Positions 1-11,715 of a stretch of DNA of 64,000 nucleotides are shown piece by piece. This DNA is from Akebia trifoliata. Its lineage: Eukaryota > Streptophyta > Magnoliopsida > Ranunculales > Lardizabalaceae. The DNA lies in NCBI GenBank assembly GCA_017979445.1, contig CM030715.1:34407756-34471755 (forward strand), written 5' to 3'. Numbering within the stretch: position 1 is the stretch's first letter; every line of letters begins with the position of its first letter. A program made the position numbers and the translations under genes. The notes beneath the pieces were generated by a model. It made no database searches. It saw only the letters and a list, made by a program, of their open reading frames with translations, and was not told where the DNA came from.

Positions 1-214
1 CATCTTTATTATTTCAGTGTTTCTTTCTTAATTTTTGTTTTTTTTATCAGGCTAGCCATGGTATTTAATGCTAGTGTTTTTTTTAGTGATCACGGCATTT
101 GGTAACATTGGACTTTGGACTTGATGCCATAAAAGAACACTGATAATCTTTGCTATGCAGAAGATGTCTCTTTTTTTTTTCACATGATTTCTAATGCCTC
201 TTAGAGGGAACCAG

Positions 215-1506
215 GTGGGTACAGTGCTTCTCAGTTGCGCCTTTTTGTACGACATCTTTTGGGTGTTCATTTCTAAGAGGTGGTTTCATGAAAGTGTGAT
301 GATTGTGGTGAGTGGTTCTTCCAAGTCTTGGTTTCCCTATATGTTAGACGGCCCATGTTAAGGTTCCAATGTGAAAGAGTTACATAGATTGCTTTCGTGG
401 ACTCTTTATAGGTAGCTCGTGGTGATAGAAGTGGAGAGGATGGTATTCCAATGCTACTGAAGATCCCACGAATGTTTGATCCTTGGGGTGGTTACAGCAT
501 CATTGGATTTGGTGACATCCTTTTACCAGGATTACTAATAGCATTTTCATTGAGGTACAAACTCATGACCATACCCTGCACTATTTTGTTCCTTTTCGTG
601 TTTTGAACGTGTACTGCTGGTAGCCTCTCAGTTTGGTGGAGATGTCAAATTCCCGATTTTTTTTTAATGTTTTTAGTTTTCAAGAAGAAAAATTCCTCAT
701 ATTTACTTGACTAGCTATCTTCCCAAAACACACATTTGAGAATTACCTGGACTCAACCTTCCACATATCGCTCTATGTAGTCTTTATGTTTTAAACTAGG
801 TAATATATACAATACTTTGGTCAGTTTAACAGCTGTTTTTTTATTTAAATCAATTATGATGATCATCTTTATAGGTATGATTGGCTTTCTAAGAAGAGTC
901 TTCGAGCTGGATATTTCCTATGGGCAATGGTAGCTTATGGTTTAGGTAAGAAAAAGACTTGTAAATTCAGCTTTTCTTCATTCACCAGCACAACTTTTAT
1001 GATTCCCAAGCAAAATGAAAGAGAATAGAGGTCACATCTAGTGTGTATTAAATAAATATGATTTATATGTTTATTCACCTTTATAGTTATTTATAAATAA
1101 CCCTTTGAAGTGCATGGAATTTACAGGTCTCCTCATCACATACGTGGCTTTGAACCTGATGGATGGACACGGCCAACCAGCTCTTCTTTACATTGTCCCT
1201 TTCACGCTTGGTAGGTGACCTCGTAGTGGCCAAAGCAGAAACAAAAAAAACAAAAACAAAAAATAGATACATCTTGCAAATATCATCACACCCCAATATA
1301 AAGAAGAGATTCCCATGAACCTACACGAGCAGCTTAGATAGCCTCTTATGCTTTATGTTTAAGTCTGATTCTTGCTTTTCCATGCAGGCACCTTTTTGAC
1401 ATTGGGGAAGAAGAGAGGTGATCTAAGCAATCTATGGAGCAGGGGAGAACCAGAGAGAGCTTGCCCACATGTCCAACTCCAACCCATTCAACAAGAACCC
1501 AAGTGA
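215..1506 (+). CDS. Signal peptide peptidase-like protein (SPPL2-5 type), 3' part
   Basis: Intramembrane aspartyl protease of the GxGD family; family members cleave transmembrane segments within endomembranes. Five exons can be joined in frame: 215-307, 412-554, 875-945, 1127-1210 and 1388-1506, all with GT-AG borders, giving 169 residues and a stop. All three hallmarks are visible: the first catalytic Asp in FLYDIFW (about 242-262), the second in GFGD (about 505-516) and the PAL motif in QPALLY (exon 4). The tail contains GEPERACPH, typical of the plant PA-domain SPPL clade (Arabidopsis SPPL2-5) rather than the short SPP. The N-terminal signal peptide, PA domain and first membrane segments lie upstream of the window; I found no earlier exon in bases 1-214. 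Which paralogue it is cannot be decided from this part. Confidence 0.93.
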
Positions 1507-1980
1507 AATGCATAGACTTATTTGCATAAATAGTAATACTGTTGTAATATTCACAGTAGTGCGTGCGAAGCATGGAGCTGCGGCAAGGACCGCAGCTTCT
1601 TAAAGCCTAGTTGACCATTTAGTGTAATATCACCTTTTGTAGTACAAGTTGATAACTATAAACTGTTTCTGATCCATGACAGGATGCAGTGATCACTCAA
1701 GAAGCGCATTGGATGAGTCTGGAATGGAACAAAGCATTCCTGATTTGCTATTTTTATAATTTAAATGTAGTTAACAATATTCCTCATAAATTCAAATGTA
1801 AAATGTGTTCAACAACCCTTGTTTGGGTATTCAAATCACTGACCCCTTTCGGGGTCATATTGGCCATCGGCACTTTTTTAATTATATCATTCTCGAGCCA
1901 TATCTTGATAAAGTCATGTCTTTTAAATCTTCAAGGGGAAGGAGGTAAACATGTCAATTTTTTCAAGAGTTGTGATAAAA

Positions 1981-2132
1981 TGACGCCCCCCTCTAACACC
2001 CACCCCCTACGCCCCCATCACAGAACCGAAGATCATTTAACTCGGGATACACAGGAAAAATATTTATTGTTATGTGTATCCCAAGCAAATGATATATGAT
2101 TTTGTGATGGGGGCATGTGTCAAAGGGCGTCG
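1981..2132. mobile_element. Foldback MITE, CGGGATAC-core family, copy 1
   Basis: Imperfect inverted repeat about 150 bp long. It opens with TGACGCCCCC and closes with GGGCGTC(A/G). Inside, a left arm with CCCCCATCACAGAA...GATCATTTA...CGGGATACAC faces a right arm with GTGTATCCC...AAATGATATATGATTTTGTGATGGGGG. No coding capacity. Its closest relative in the window is at 14169-14312, with the same outer arms. The centre is shared with elements whose arms are unrelated (see 36616-36795 and 47521-47679). Confidence 0.8.
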
Positions 2133-2191
2133 ATAGAAAATCATTACACTTTTGTCAAAGCAGGCTACTTGATGCAAGAATTTCTCAATAT

Positions 2192-2319
2192 ATATTTTTT
2201 TTCTAAGCAAGCAAGGGATTAATAGTCAATGGAGGTGAAGATGGGTTCCACGGGATTTGCATCTAGGTCATGGATCAACTATCCTCAAGCTTTTACCACT
2301 CAGCCAAATGGCACCTTCA
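2192..2319 (-). mobile_element. tRNA-derived SINE with 17-bp target-site duplication
   Basis: On the minus strand the element starts GAAGGTGCCATTTGGC and carries an A-box-like TGGCTGAGTGGTA and a B-box-like GATGCAAATCC, then ends in an A-rich tail (seen as T-rich DNA near 2192-2203). It is flanked by direct repeats CAAGAATTTCTCAATAT (2175-2191) and CAAGAATATCTCAATAT (2320-2336), 16 of 17 identical. Internal pol III boxes, an A tail and a long target duplication are what a SINE inserted by a LINE machinery leaves. It is not a tRNA gene: no cloverleaf closes. Confidence 0.82.
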
Positions 2320-3294
2320 CAAGAATATCTCAATATTGTCTGATACTCATTTTAGTAAGTTACATGCTTCATGGGCACTTAGTTTGAATATGAATATCAC
2401 ATTAGAAAAGTAATTCGGAAAGATCAGCGGCTTGGGCTGTGATGTCGGGAAATGGACCATTAGATCATTCAGATGAGAAAAAAATCATATATAACCTCAT
2501 ATGTATGTTTCATGCATCCCCCCGTATTTGTGCAAATTACGAAGACAAATTCAGTCGAAGGTGATTAGCTCAACATTGCACAATTAATATCAGCATCCAT
2601 GCCCAAAGCCATTACTGCGCATTTCCACAAACTCGAATATAAATCTATATTCTACAAGGAGGAATAACCATTACAGCTTTCAGTAAGCTAGAAAATAAAT
2701 CATGTCCTACAAAGAGAAATCGCAGTTGTTTAAACAGAAAGAAAACTATTTGTCATCAATAAGATGGTGAGAGACAATGACGAGCCAACTAACCAAGCAT
2801 TCAAGTAAATATGCAGTAAATAGAAGGCTTTCTTGAAGTGAGTATTCAAAAATTATTTTATAAACTGAGACTATTCTGGTACTTCATCCTATGTCAACCC
2901 TTACAACAAACAATCTGTAATAAAAAGGTTGATGAAAAACAATGAAAAACCGATTGAACTTTGAAAAAGCACTTGCTAGCCAATAAAGTGATAAAATGTT
3001 CTCCAATGACACAATAACCTCATTTATGGTCAATAAGACTGAAGGGTAAATTTGGCTCAAATTGGAGCACATAAATTCTTCCATTTCTCAATTGTTCGAA
3101 AAAACAAAGATCCCTTTGGAATCAAAATTTCATTCCAGCAAAGGAATTACAAAACAAAGAAGCTTACATCACAGGTACACCAGCAGTGCCATATATTCTT
3201 TCCCAGTGCCGTCCACAGCTACCTTCATAAGCATCTTGTCATCTCTGGTCCAGCCACTGGATCCATTCCAAGCAATGGTATCTCCATTGTAGGT

Positions 3295-6200
3295 TCATCT
3301 TTGGTCTAGACCTGCTCATGTCAACCAATTACTTCTTAAAATACATACATCAATAATTAGGCATCACAACCATTTTATGTATTAATTGATAACTATGTAA
3401 GAAAGGACACACCACTCTGAGGATTTTTGCACCATGTCTTCTAACACTATGACCTGTTATTCTATTATTAAAGCTAAAAATAAAGACATTTTCTTGTACT
3501 TTCATACATCTCTTTCCTTATTTTTATATAGGAAAAGTTCCAAGTTAAATATAGCTAAATTATCATTTTATATAATACATGTGGCATATGAGCTTTTCTC
3601 AAAGGTGCTGTGTGAGACACCTCATACCCATGACGGACACCAGACACCACAAACTCATGGACCCATGCGAGTGTAGGGCCCAACCATTGGTGAACAAAAA
3701 TCAACCTTAGCCACTCTATTTGAGCATTTATTTTCATCGATGGATACAATAGTTTTCAACCGTGTATTTGTGAAGCCAAATTTTGTAATAGGCCCAAGAT
3801 TAGGTGTTCACTCCCTTTCTCCCACCCTTTACTATAAGATAGATCTCAGTTCAAAGCTATACTCAAGTACTAATAACTACCAAATTTATGTTAAGTATTC
3901 AAAGTCTTCTCCAAGACTGACAGCAGAATGATCCAGCAATCACAAGGGAGGGATCATTGCATCTGAACTCCCCACTCCTCACTTCCAAGTACGATCATGG
4001 TGAAGCTCACTAAGGAATCCACCCATGATGTTGAAGCAAGAAAAATTACCAACATATGCGTGAAACCGTGAACACAAAGCACACATGCAAGAGATTATTA
4101 TTGTACAGAACCAAAGAGAATGCAACAATTTATTTGAGCACAAGACAATTTAAACTCTTCACAAGTAACCAACAGAAAAGTTCAAATTATACGAAAATTT
4201 CCCACCAAAAAAAGAAACTGTATTGTAAAGAAAGAAAAAATAAACATACTTGTGTATCTCCTCAAGGAACCATTGCCATTCATAGATAATACCGGAACAA
4301 CCCTTCCTTCCTGACCCAAGGACAGAATCTCCTGCAATCTTTCAGGCCAATCTGAATTCAACCTCCTAGCGAAATCTTCCACCTCTCTGCAACAAAAAAT
4401 GTCACACAAACTACATTTGAAACAAAGAAGACGAAAAAAAATACAATAAAAGGGAAAAAGAGGGGGGGTTGGTACTTTCTGTAGTAAGATCAAGCAATCT
4501 TCTCAAGTAAATCAGGAAATCAAACAAAACAAATGGGGTAAAAAGTGAAATAGAGAGGCAAAAGCATGGCTTGTTTACCCAGTACAGAGGATGGTATTCA
4601 AAAAACCTGTGTAACAAGGACAAGACATTTTTCAGTTAAAATATATTTAATATATTATAATACATTTGTATGGTTGCGTCCACATTTTGGGCGTCTCAAG
4701 GTGTTATGTCAGTCACCCCTTACGTGTAGGACACCAACACAAATGTCCATGTCCTTGTTACATAGGGTAAATCATACACTAGATGGCATGTCCATATTTT
4801 ATCATTGCTACACGTTGGATCCTAAGGCTTCGGTTGTTTCACAAAGAATTCACATATCTAAATGCGAATTTTCCTTAGTGGAAAAAAAAACCACTAAGCC
4901 CTGTATTGTCTCAGGCCATACAATTCAAATTCAAGTCTTTGTTGTGCTTAATGAGATGGTCTTTCTGATTTCTCAAAATTGTTTCCTGGCAGCTGACACC
5001 AAATGAGCAATTAGAATTAAACCCCATGATCCATAAAAAGGTTCTCTAGATTGTCATTATGGTTTGGAGCATCATAAACCCAAATACATGAAAACTTGTT
5101 AGACAAAAGCTGAGGCTACCACAGTTATATCATATATGCACCATTTACAAGAAGCTTTTTTTTTTTGGGCTCCAAAAGGCAATAAGATAAAGGAATTAAT
5201 TAATATGGTTGGATCATTTGCAAGGAGGACCTTTCACACCACTAATAAGCTCATCTGGTGGACTAAAAGGGGTGTCATGAAATGTGGATACAGGATTCAT
5301 GCAGTGAACCCCAAAAACTTAATTGATGATTATGATAAGTATATACTAGAAAATAGCAACCAATAGAAATATCATACACAAGATTTCAACTTGTGACCAG
5401 GGAAAGAAAAAGGAACTTGCGAAAACCACTAATATATTTTAAGTGACCAAATTTAGGTAAGATAAGTACAATATAAAAGATGGAGTATCAAATTCCAACT
5501 ATGACACAAATGCCAAATCGAACTCACCTATCGAGTTCTTCCTTCATTGCAGGGTCAAGCTCATCATCAACATCATCATCAAAATCAACCTTAGGTGAAA
5601 AGCTACCATCTGCAACATCTTGTAATTTTGAAGTCCGGCTGGGACTGGGCACAAAAGTGCTACCATTTTCACCAATTTGGCATTTGGAAGAAAGAGCATC
5701 TAGCTCCTAAACCATACACGCACACACACAAGTCAATCTAGGAATCAACAATTTCTTAATATATTAATATTAACTAATTATCCAGATAAAATTCAAATAT
5801 TGTATTACTAACCTTCATATAGTTTTTATTTACATTGTTTGAACAAAGGTCCTTTGATTGATCTTTTTTCCTCCGGTTCTTCTTTTTATGTTTAGGAGCT
5901 CTAGCCTCCTTTAAATCTGTGAAAACAGAACTTACCTCAAGCAAGGACCATGAAAAAGAGTAAGGAAGCTTCTTTGGACACAATCATTATAATGGTTAAG
6001 AAAACCTTATATTGTAGGGCTTGATGTTTTGGTTTATTGTAGGGCTTGATGTTTCTGTTTACATATGGGGAGAAGTTATGCACTCTTAAATCCATTTATG
6101 TGTCTTTGTTGGTTCTATAGTGAATAGATAAACAAAATAAAATCAGGCAACAAAATCTCTTTCGTAATTGCCACACAAAATTGCAAAAATCTGAAAAAAG

Positions 6201-7937
6201 CAAAAATATACAAGAGATATGCATACTAGGTAGGACGAAGACATCGCTTGAGAATACCTCCATCTCCCCCATTAATAAATGACAAAAGGTCATCCACAGA
6301 TCGCTCATCCATACGCTCCTCTTCAAGCTCAGAATTCTGAAACACATGTAAGACCCATTCTCTATTAACTAAATTTAATAACCAGTTACACATAGTATTT
6401 GCAGGTTCAACGAATCCTACTATCAAGCAATTTGTGTTCAACATTGATATATATACTGAATGAAGATATGGAATCCACCTCGAGTTTCTCTTTCTCTTTT
6501 AGTTCTTTCCTCTTTCTAGCATAAAGTCGATTCAATAGCCGGATCCGTGGATCATCAGTTGTATTCCTCAAAGGCTCTAATTTCTCCTCCTGGAATAAAT
6601 TAAATCTGTATGAGAAAAATGACATGGAAAAAAATAATAAAAACAAAAACAAAAAAGAGAAGTGCAGTATAAATATATATAGAAGTCATCAGAGCACCAA
6701 ACACCTCAGTGAGATCATCGGGCAAGTGAAAAGTCTCACGTATCTCCTCAGGACTTTTCCCTTCAATCATTCGAGCGAGTGCACGGCTGGTGAGATCAAC
6801 CAAAGGCTTCAACTGGAGACTGTCAGCTGCAGATGTCAATTCGCATAGCCTTTTTGTATCTATTCGAACGAACTTCTCATCAAAAGATTTCCTCTCCTAG
6901 CCACCAGAACAGTCAAAGTTTCAAATAAACCTCCCCTATCAAATGAAAGTATATAACTGATTTTACCATTTCTCAGATTCATTGAAACCTGGCTTTTTAA
7001 CGTAAGCTAGAAAAAAAATCAGAGAAATGCAAGCTATATTCACAAAATTAGTCAAAAACATGTCAAACCTTGTTAGAGCGACCTAACACTTGATGAAACC
7101 GGCAGTAATCAATAATTAAGCTTAAGATGGATGGATTGACTCGTTGCGGAAGCGAAACAGCATAATTTTTAGAAGATCCCATTCCAGTTTGAAGTACTTC
7201 TCGACATATCATTGGACAAAACATGGCAACCTCTTCTTCTACTTGCTGGATTGAGCCATCAGCAGTTTGGAGCCAGACATAAGATTTCATAACCTTAGGA
7301 GGAATATTGAAGAAAATAATAAGCCTTTGCAATGGCAAGAAAAAAAGCATGGTCAAACATAAATATATGATTAAAAGGCCCATCTATGATACCGACATCC
7401 TCAAATCCCACATTGTTTCCAAATATAAGAACAATAAGCATTTGCAATGGCAAGTAAAGGGCATTGTAAAAAAACAAATATAAGGGCAAAAAAACCTTAA
7501 TTTGAGGCCCACCTATTAAACCCTGCAATCCCTAAACCCCCTGACATTCACATGTCAACCCATCATGGAATAATATATGAGTCTGGTATTTGTGTTAGTA
7601 TGCTCAGAGATATACAAGTATTTTGCACATGCAAAAAAATGAGATAGTATAAAGTATTATAAATAATGCAGCAGCATCATTCTGGGAAAAAAATTAAAAC
7701 TCAAGCAGTCATGTCCATGCACCAGAGGTTTGCGTCTCAACAAAGTCCAACCCCAACACCTAGACCCATACCCATGCCCATGAACTTCGTAGGTAGTTGA
7801 CTCACACACATGCATGCACACACATATATAATTAACAAGTTTAACCTGTATCCTCCAATTAAAATTACAAAATAATGAATCGTAAAACATGTATAGCATA
7901 CCTCTGGTTTGCTTATTGACATATCACCTTCGGACAT
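3295..7937 (-). CDS. SKP1-like protein 20/21 (ASK20/ASK21 type)
   Basis: SKP1 proteins bridge cullin-1 and F-box proteins in SCF ubiquitin ligases; this subgroup adds a long C-terminal tail of unclear role. Nine in-frame exons were assembled on the minus strand: 7902-7937, 7069-7293, 6705-6896, 6479-6589, 6258-6336, 5813-5916, 5528-5706, 4250-4386 and 3295-3311, giving about 359 residues (family about 350). Residues about 14-80 form the POZ-like Skp1 fold (KSYVWLQTADGSIQQVEEEV) and about 90-150 the dimerisation/F-box-binding region (LKPLVDLTSRALA, PEEIRETFHLPDD). A lysine-rich stretch (PKHKKKNRRKKDQ, about 222-235) looks like a nuclear localisation signal and is followed by an acidic run (DFDDDVDDELD). 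The last exon codes only the final residues before TGA. An AG acceptor sits directly against the ATG, so a non-coding or nearly non-coding first exon must lie upstream (see 11212-11365). Confidence 0.93.
4640..4990. other. Intron 8 of the SKP1-like gene, no further feature resolved
   Basis: The 0.9-kb intron between the last two coding exons (3312-4249) and the 1.1-kb intron 4387-5527 are AT-rich. They contain fragments that look like old repeats (for example around 4680-4760 and 4890-4960), but I could not define ends, inverted repeats or target duplications. Confidence 0.4.
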
Positions 7938-8436
7938 CTGATGATAACCTCCAACCAGTAATAGTATAATACTGCAACTCCAGATTCAAAAAGCACCAAA
8001 GTAAAAGTAAGCTTGTCCCCTTTTGTCAAAGGTGATGACTGTTAAGTGGATGAATGCCCTTTACCAGTGCTACCCAGAAAACATACATTCCCAAATCTTA
8101 TGAACATGATTATCAGCAATCTTCTCTGGAAAGCTTCTTGTGATCTCATCGATCTACTCATACATAATGCAGAAAGAACAAGACTGTGATGCAACAAGAT
8201 ATCATCTGAGAGTCATGCTGTAGTCAGCACATAAGGTCTGAGAATTGTCACTGTAGATTGCCTACCTACAAAGTGAACAAGTACATAAGTAAAAGATATA
8301 GAATCAATTTTGGGTCCAAAATGCAACACTTCTAAAATAAGAACATGCTTAAGAAACAGAAAGATCAGTACCCTGATTACAAAAAATCTAAAGGATGCTC
8401 CAAAGCGCCCAAATTTGAGCATGAAAAAACTGCCGG

Positions 8437-8532
8437 TTACAAAGGTTAATTTTCATGGTGCTGGTTGGCATATTGCAATGCAACTTGGAGGTCTCAGGTT
8501 CAAGTCCGTCTTACCCACCCAAAAAAAAAAAT
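8437..8532 (+). mobile_element. SINE-like unit
   Basis: Contains GGTGCTGGTTGGCATATTGC (A-box-like), a B-box GGTTCAAGTCC at 8497-8507, a CCCACCC end and an A11 tail. The layout is that of a tRNA-derived SINE. No target duplication was recognised, so the ends are approximate. Confidence 0.55.
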
Positions 8533-9339
8533 AGAGGGCAAACACCACAAATAAACGAAACAACAACCAACCACCAAAGAAGTGTTTGTTTAGGATTAGG
8601 TTTCATGGTGTAGGTTTATATGGAAGGAGAATTAAATTCAATCCAAACTGTTACGTACCTAATATTTAGATAACATAAAAATAATAAAAAAGAGAGAAAA
8701 ATGATAGATTTGATCTCATTCGAGGGAGATAAGACCTTCGGAACCAAATTCTAGATGGTTAGTCTCCAAATCCAAATAGGACTTTCATAATATTTTATCT
8801 GCAAGTTTTCTTATACAAATCTGAAGAGTTAAATAATAAAAATCCTAACAACCCATTACAACTTAATCTCCTATTAATTAGGGATTAGTTCTCCAAACTA
8901 TCAAGCTACCCACATTGCACATACAGGATACCCATCTCCCACTTCTCCCACTAAAACTAAAACACTAAGAAAAGATCCTATGTTTCCTACCTATTTTAAT
9001 TAAACTACATCACTTCATAGGTACGTCTACAATCACTAGGTGATGTGGCTACCTTGGGTTGAGTGGTGTTCCAACACCACTTTTCAAGAATTATTGGCAT
9101 GAATCCATTTTAGGCAATATATGATAGCCCACCACCTTTGGCTTTCAGCTATTCTAAGAGGGGTACAATGGTAGGACAGTTGAGTTGCAAGATCAAGATA
9201 AGATCTTGTGTCATTACCACCCTGGGTTGCCCCCCCACCACCCATGCGCACACACAATTTATAACTGCTACGCCAATTTATGGTGCTTGGACTTATCCAT
9301 ATGGAGTAATCCTACTTCCAAAGGGGTGGGGACCTCCTA

Positions 9340-9374
9340 CCCCCCCCCCCCCCCCCCAAAAAAAAAAAAAAAAA
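9340..9374. repeat. C18-A17 homopolymer junction
   Basis: About eighteen C residues run directly into about seventeen A residues. Exact lengths are doubtful, because homopolymers of this size are error-prone in any sequencing method. Confidence 0.9.
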
Positions 9375-9480
9375 GTGTCGGCAACAACCCAAGCTTGCCT
9401 GAAAAATCAAATCGACAAGCATCGCACAGAATGGGAATAGTCGTTCTTTCACTTACAACCCGACCAACAAACCATCCTAG

Positions 9481-10497
9481 TGCATAACTATGATTTTATT
9501 GAGAATTCTTGGATGAAGATTACGTGAACCCTATTAGGGTATTTATAGAGATTACATCACCCAAGATATTAGAAACTAGCCTAATATAGATATACTAATT
9601 ATCTATAATTCCTAATTTAGAATATCTTAATAGATATCACTAAATATTTTATTCTCAATCACTACATCTATCTTCCTTTTATTATGAGATACATTGACAA
9701 TGATACAATGTATCTCACACATCATAATATGATGCATCTCTTACATCCTCCCGCAATTGCATGGTCTTTTAAAGAAACAGTATGCAATTGATTCTTTGAA
9801 TGAATGCTCTCAATCTCATCAATTAGATCGCCCAAAATCGAATTGTACTTCTTGGCGATCACCACCTGTCTGTAAAGTCCATCACTGTCGCATCTCGTTC
9901 TTTTCTTGAGTCTATTGGAGTCGGTGGCTTACAAGACCAGATCTGTCATGATCCCTCCCAAGAGCTTATAAAGAAGGATTATGCGATTTAAATAACATAA
10001 CTCTCGTTGGAGGATTTTAGATAAGAAAAAAAGAAATAAGATCGTAAGAAATGAATTTTTCGATATAGGAGATTCATAGAGATATAGAAGGATGTGTGAT
10101 TTCTATTAAAGAAAACTAGAATAGTAGTAAAGGGGAAAAAAAATATTTAGGTTTGGCGATGACGTCACGATGGCGGAGACGCCATGGCGGAAGAACGACT
10201 TACCAAGATCGATGTACTCAGCGGAGCTTGAGCTCTAGTACCATGTAGAAATATGATTTTATTGAGAATTCTTACATGAACCTTATTAGGGTATTTATAG
10301 AGATTACATCAACCAAGATATTAGAAACTAGCCTAATATAGATATACTAATTATCTATAATTCCTAATTTAAAATATCTTAATAGATATTACTAAATATT
10401 TTATTCTCAATCACCACCTCAACCTTCCTTTTATTATGAGATACATTGACAATGATACAATGTATCTCATGCATCATAATATGATGCATCTCTAACA
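9481..10497 (-). mobile_element. Small non-autonomous LTR retrotransposon (TRIM-like), complete
   Basis: Two direct repeats of 265 bp (9481-9745) and 254 bp (10244-10497) flank a 498-bp interior. Read on the minus strand, each LTR starts TGT(A/T)AGAGATGCATC and ends in CA. Next to the 5' LTR (about 10230-10243) is TGGTACTAGAGCTC, one transposition away from the initiator-Met tRNA binding site TGGTATCAGAGC, and next to the 3' LTR is a purine tract GCGGGAGGA (about 9746-9756). Perfect 5-bp target duplications CCTAG lie at 9476-9480 and 10498-10502. The interior has no gag or pol frame, so it must have moved with help from another element. It sits in the inferred leader intron of the SKP1-like gene, in the same orientation as that gene. 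Confidence 0.93.
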
Positions 10498-11211
10498 CCT
10501 AGTTGTCCGTGCTATCATGAAGCTCACATCAAAACTTGACGGGCCTTATTCAGTGGTAGAACACATTGTCATGGTTGCTTACAAACTTAGTTTACTGCTT
10601 CATCTTGCATGCACCCAATTTTCCATGTTTCTTGCCTCAAAAAAGAAACTAAGTACTTTAGTTTAGTCTCAAACTGATCTCCCGCACCCAAACCCAAAAA
10701 AAGGATATCTTCGGCCCAAGCCAGAGATAGTCCTGGACCTTAATATATGATTAAGCGTGTTATAATGGTGCGATCGCTAAGTTGCTTGTGAAATGACGAC
10801 ATGCCGAGAGTTGTAGTTAGTTACTGTAAACCTTCTTTGATTGGTGGGCTGACAAGTTGGTTACTATGTTATCTTTCTCTTTGGAAGCTAAGAAAAATAA
10901 TTCAAAAAAAAAAAAAAAAAACATTTTCGATTAATGCGCCTCTCAACAAGGATCCGCCTGTATCACAAGTACACCATGAAATGCATTATCTATATAAAAT
11001 AAAAAACATTTAGCCCATCTCAATCAAATTCAAAACCCAGAACAGAAAAGATAACCAATTCATCTTAGATCAAAACCCATGTTTCAGAAACAAAAAAATA
11101 TTATCTGGAATTTGCATTTCTGTCTATGAAACTATATGAACAACTACAAGATAAGACAGCAACAAAAACAAAGAACAAAAAAAAATGAAAGAAGAGGTGA
11201 CCGTTGCATAC

Positions 11212-11365
11212 CATATAGAGAGAGAGAGAGAAAATATTTAAATTTGCTGAGATTTGGCGGTTGTCACAGGTGAACGGATAACGGGAGAGGGAAAGTAGAT
11301 GGGTTCTAGGGTTTCGATTTGGGGCTATGCGGTTGTTGCTTGAATTCTACTTCAGTACAGCTACC
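11212..11365 (-). other. Probable leader exon of the SKP1-like gene
   Basis: On the minus strand this stretch reads as a plant 5' UTR: AAACCCTAG telo-box-like motif, a pyrimidine tract (CT)n, then TATATG|GTATGC as a good donor. Splicing to the acceptor at 7938 would place its terminal ATG (11212-11214) immediately before the ATG at 7937, making an in-frame ATG-ATG start. The upstream end is a guess from the TATA-like box. No transcript evidence is available here. Confidence 0.55.
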
Positions 11366-11390
11366 TGTATAAGAAGTACAATATGCATTC

Positions 11391-11409
11391 ATCTATAAAT
11401 GCCACGTGG
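11391..11409 (-). promoter_or_regulatory. Putative core promoter of the SKP1-like gene: TATA-like box and G-box
   Basis: On the minus strand a palindromic G-box CCACGTGG (11402-11409) sits a few bases upstream of ATTTATAGAT (11391-11400), about 30 bp before the proposed leader exon. The spacing fits a light- or ABA-type G-box promoter, but G-boxes also occur by chance. Confidence 0.45.
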
Positions 11410-11566
11410 TAAAATTATTATGGCCCACAAACTAAGACTGCAAGCCTATACCTTGAACGGGCCAAACCCGAACCCGATGGTTCCTATCCACTTTCACGTC
11501 TTGATTGATGTGAGGTTCGAGCATGAGATCACTTCAACATTATTCTTTAAAGATATAATGTTAAAA

Positions 11567-11715
11567 TGACCTCAAGATTGTATCGCACATACTCACATGA
11601 AAGTGTGTAAGAATTATAAATGCTTTGTGACTTGTATCTCGATGAAAAATATTTATGATTCATGCACATTTTCACGTCAACATGTGTGATATGATGAGAT
11701 AGAATCTTGAGGTCA
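11567..11715. mobile_element. Foldback MITE, related core, TGACCTCAAGATT arms
   Basis: Starts TGACCTCAAGATT and ends AATCTTGAGGTCA. The inner arms ACACATTTTC-type and the centre GTATCTCGATGAAAAATATTTATG match the element at 45530-45687, which has the same arms. The weaker outward symmetry (TCTTTAAAGATAT facing ATATCTTTG) suggests that the true ends may lie further out. Confidence 0.75.

Larger units (their letters stand above)
1507..3294. other. Intergenic stretch between convergent SPPL and SKP1-like genes
   Basis: It contains the presumed 3' UTR of the SPPL gene (roughly to 1650) and of the SKP1-like gene on the other strand (roughly 3000-3294). Between them lie a foldback element (1981-2132) and a minus-strand SINE (2192-2319), both listed separately. 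The remainder is AT-rich with no ORF that looks coding; the 136-codon frame over 1689-2099 runs straight through the foldback element. Confidence 0.6.
7938..11211 (-). other. Probable first (leader) intron of the SKP1-like gene
   Basis: Inferred 3,274-bp intron on the minus strand from donor ATATG|GTATGC (11211 side) to acceptor ATCATCAG|ATG (7938 side). It holds a SINE-like unit (about 8435-8532), a C18/A17 homopolymer junction (9340-9374) and a complete small LTR element (9481-10497). No coding sequence was recognised in it. Without the LTR element it would be about 2.25 kb. Confidence 0.55.

Noticed and set aside
1..214. Earlier SPPL exon at the left edge (after TTTATCAG at 43-50)
   Set aside because: No frame there gives the expected membrane segment before [10 protein letters not shown]; the previous exon is likely outside the window.
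1689..2099. 136-codon plus-strand frame downstream of the SPPL gene
   Set aside because: It starts after the SPPL stop and runs into a foldback element; no recognisable protein.
8437..8520. Possible tRNA gene (A- and B-box motifs)
   Set aside because: B-box GGTTCAAGTCC is present but no cloverleaf with paired acceptor stem can be drawn, and an A tail follows; called SINE-like instead.
9138..9487. Two overlapping 100-codon frames
   Set aside because: They read through the C18-A17 run; the proline/lysine tracts are homopolymer translation.
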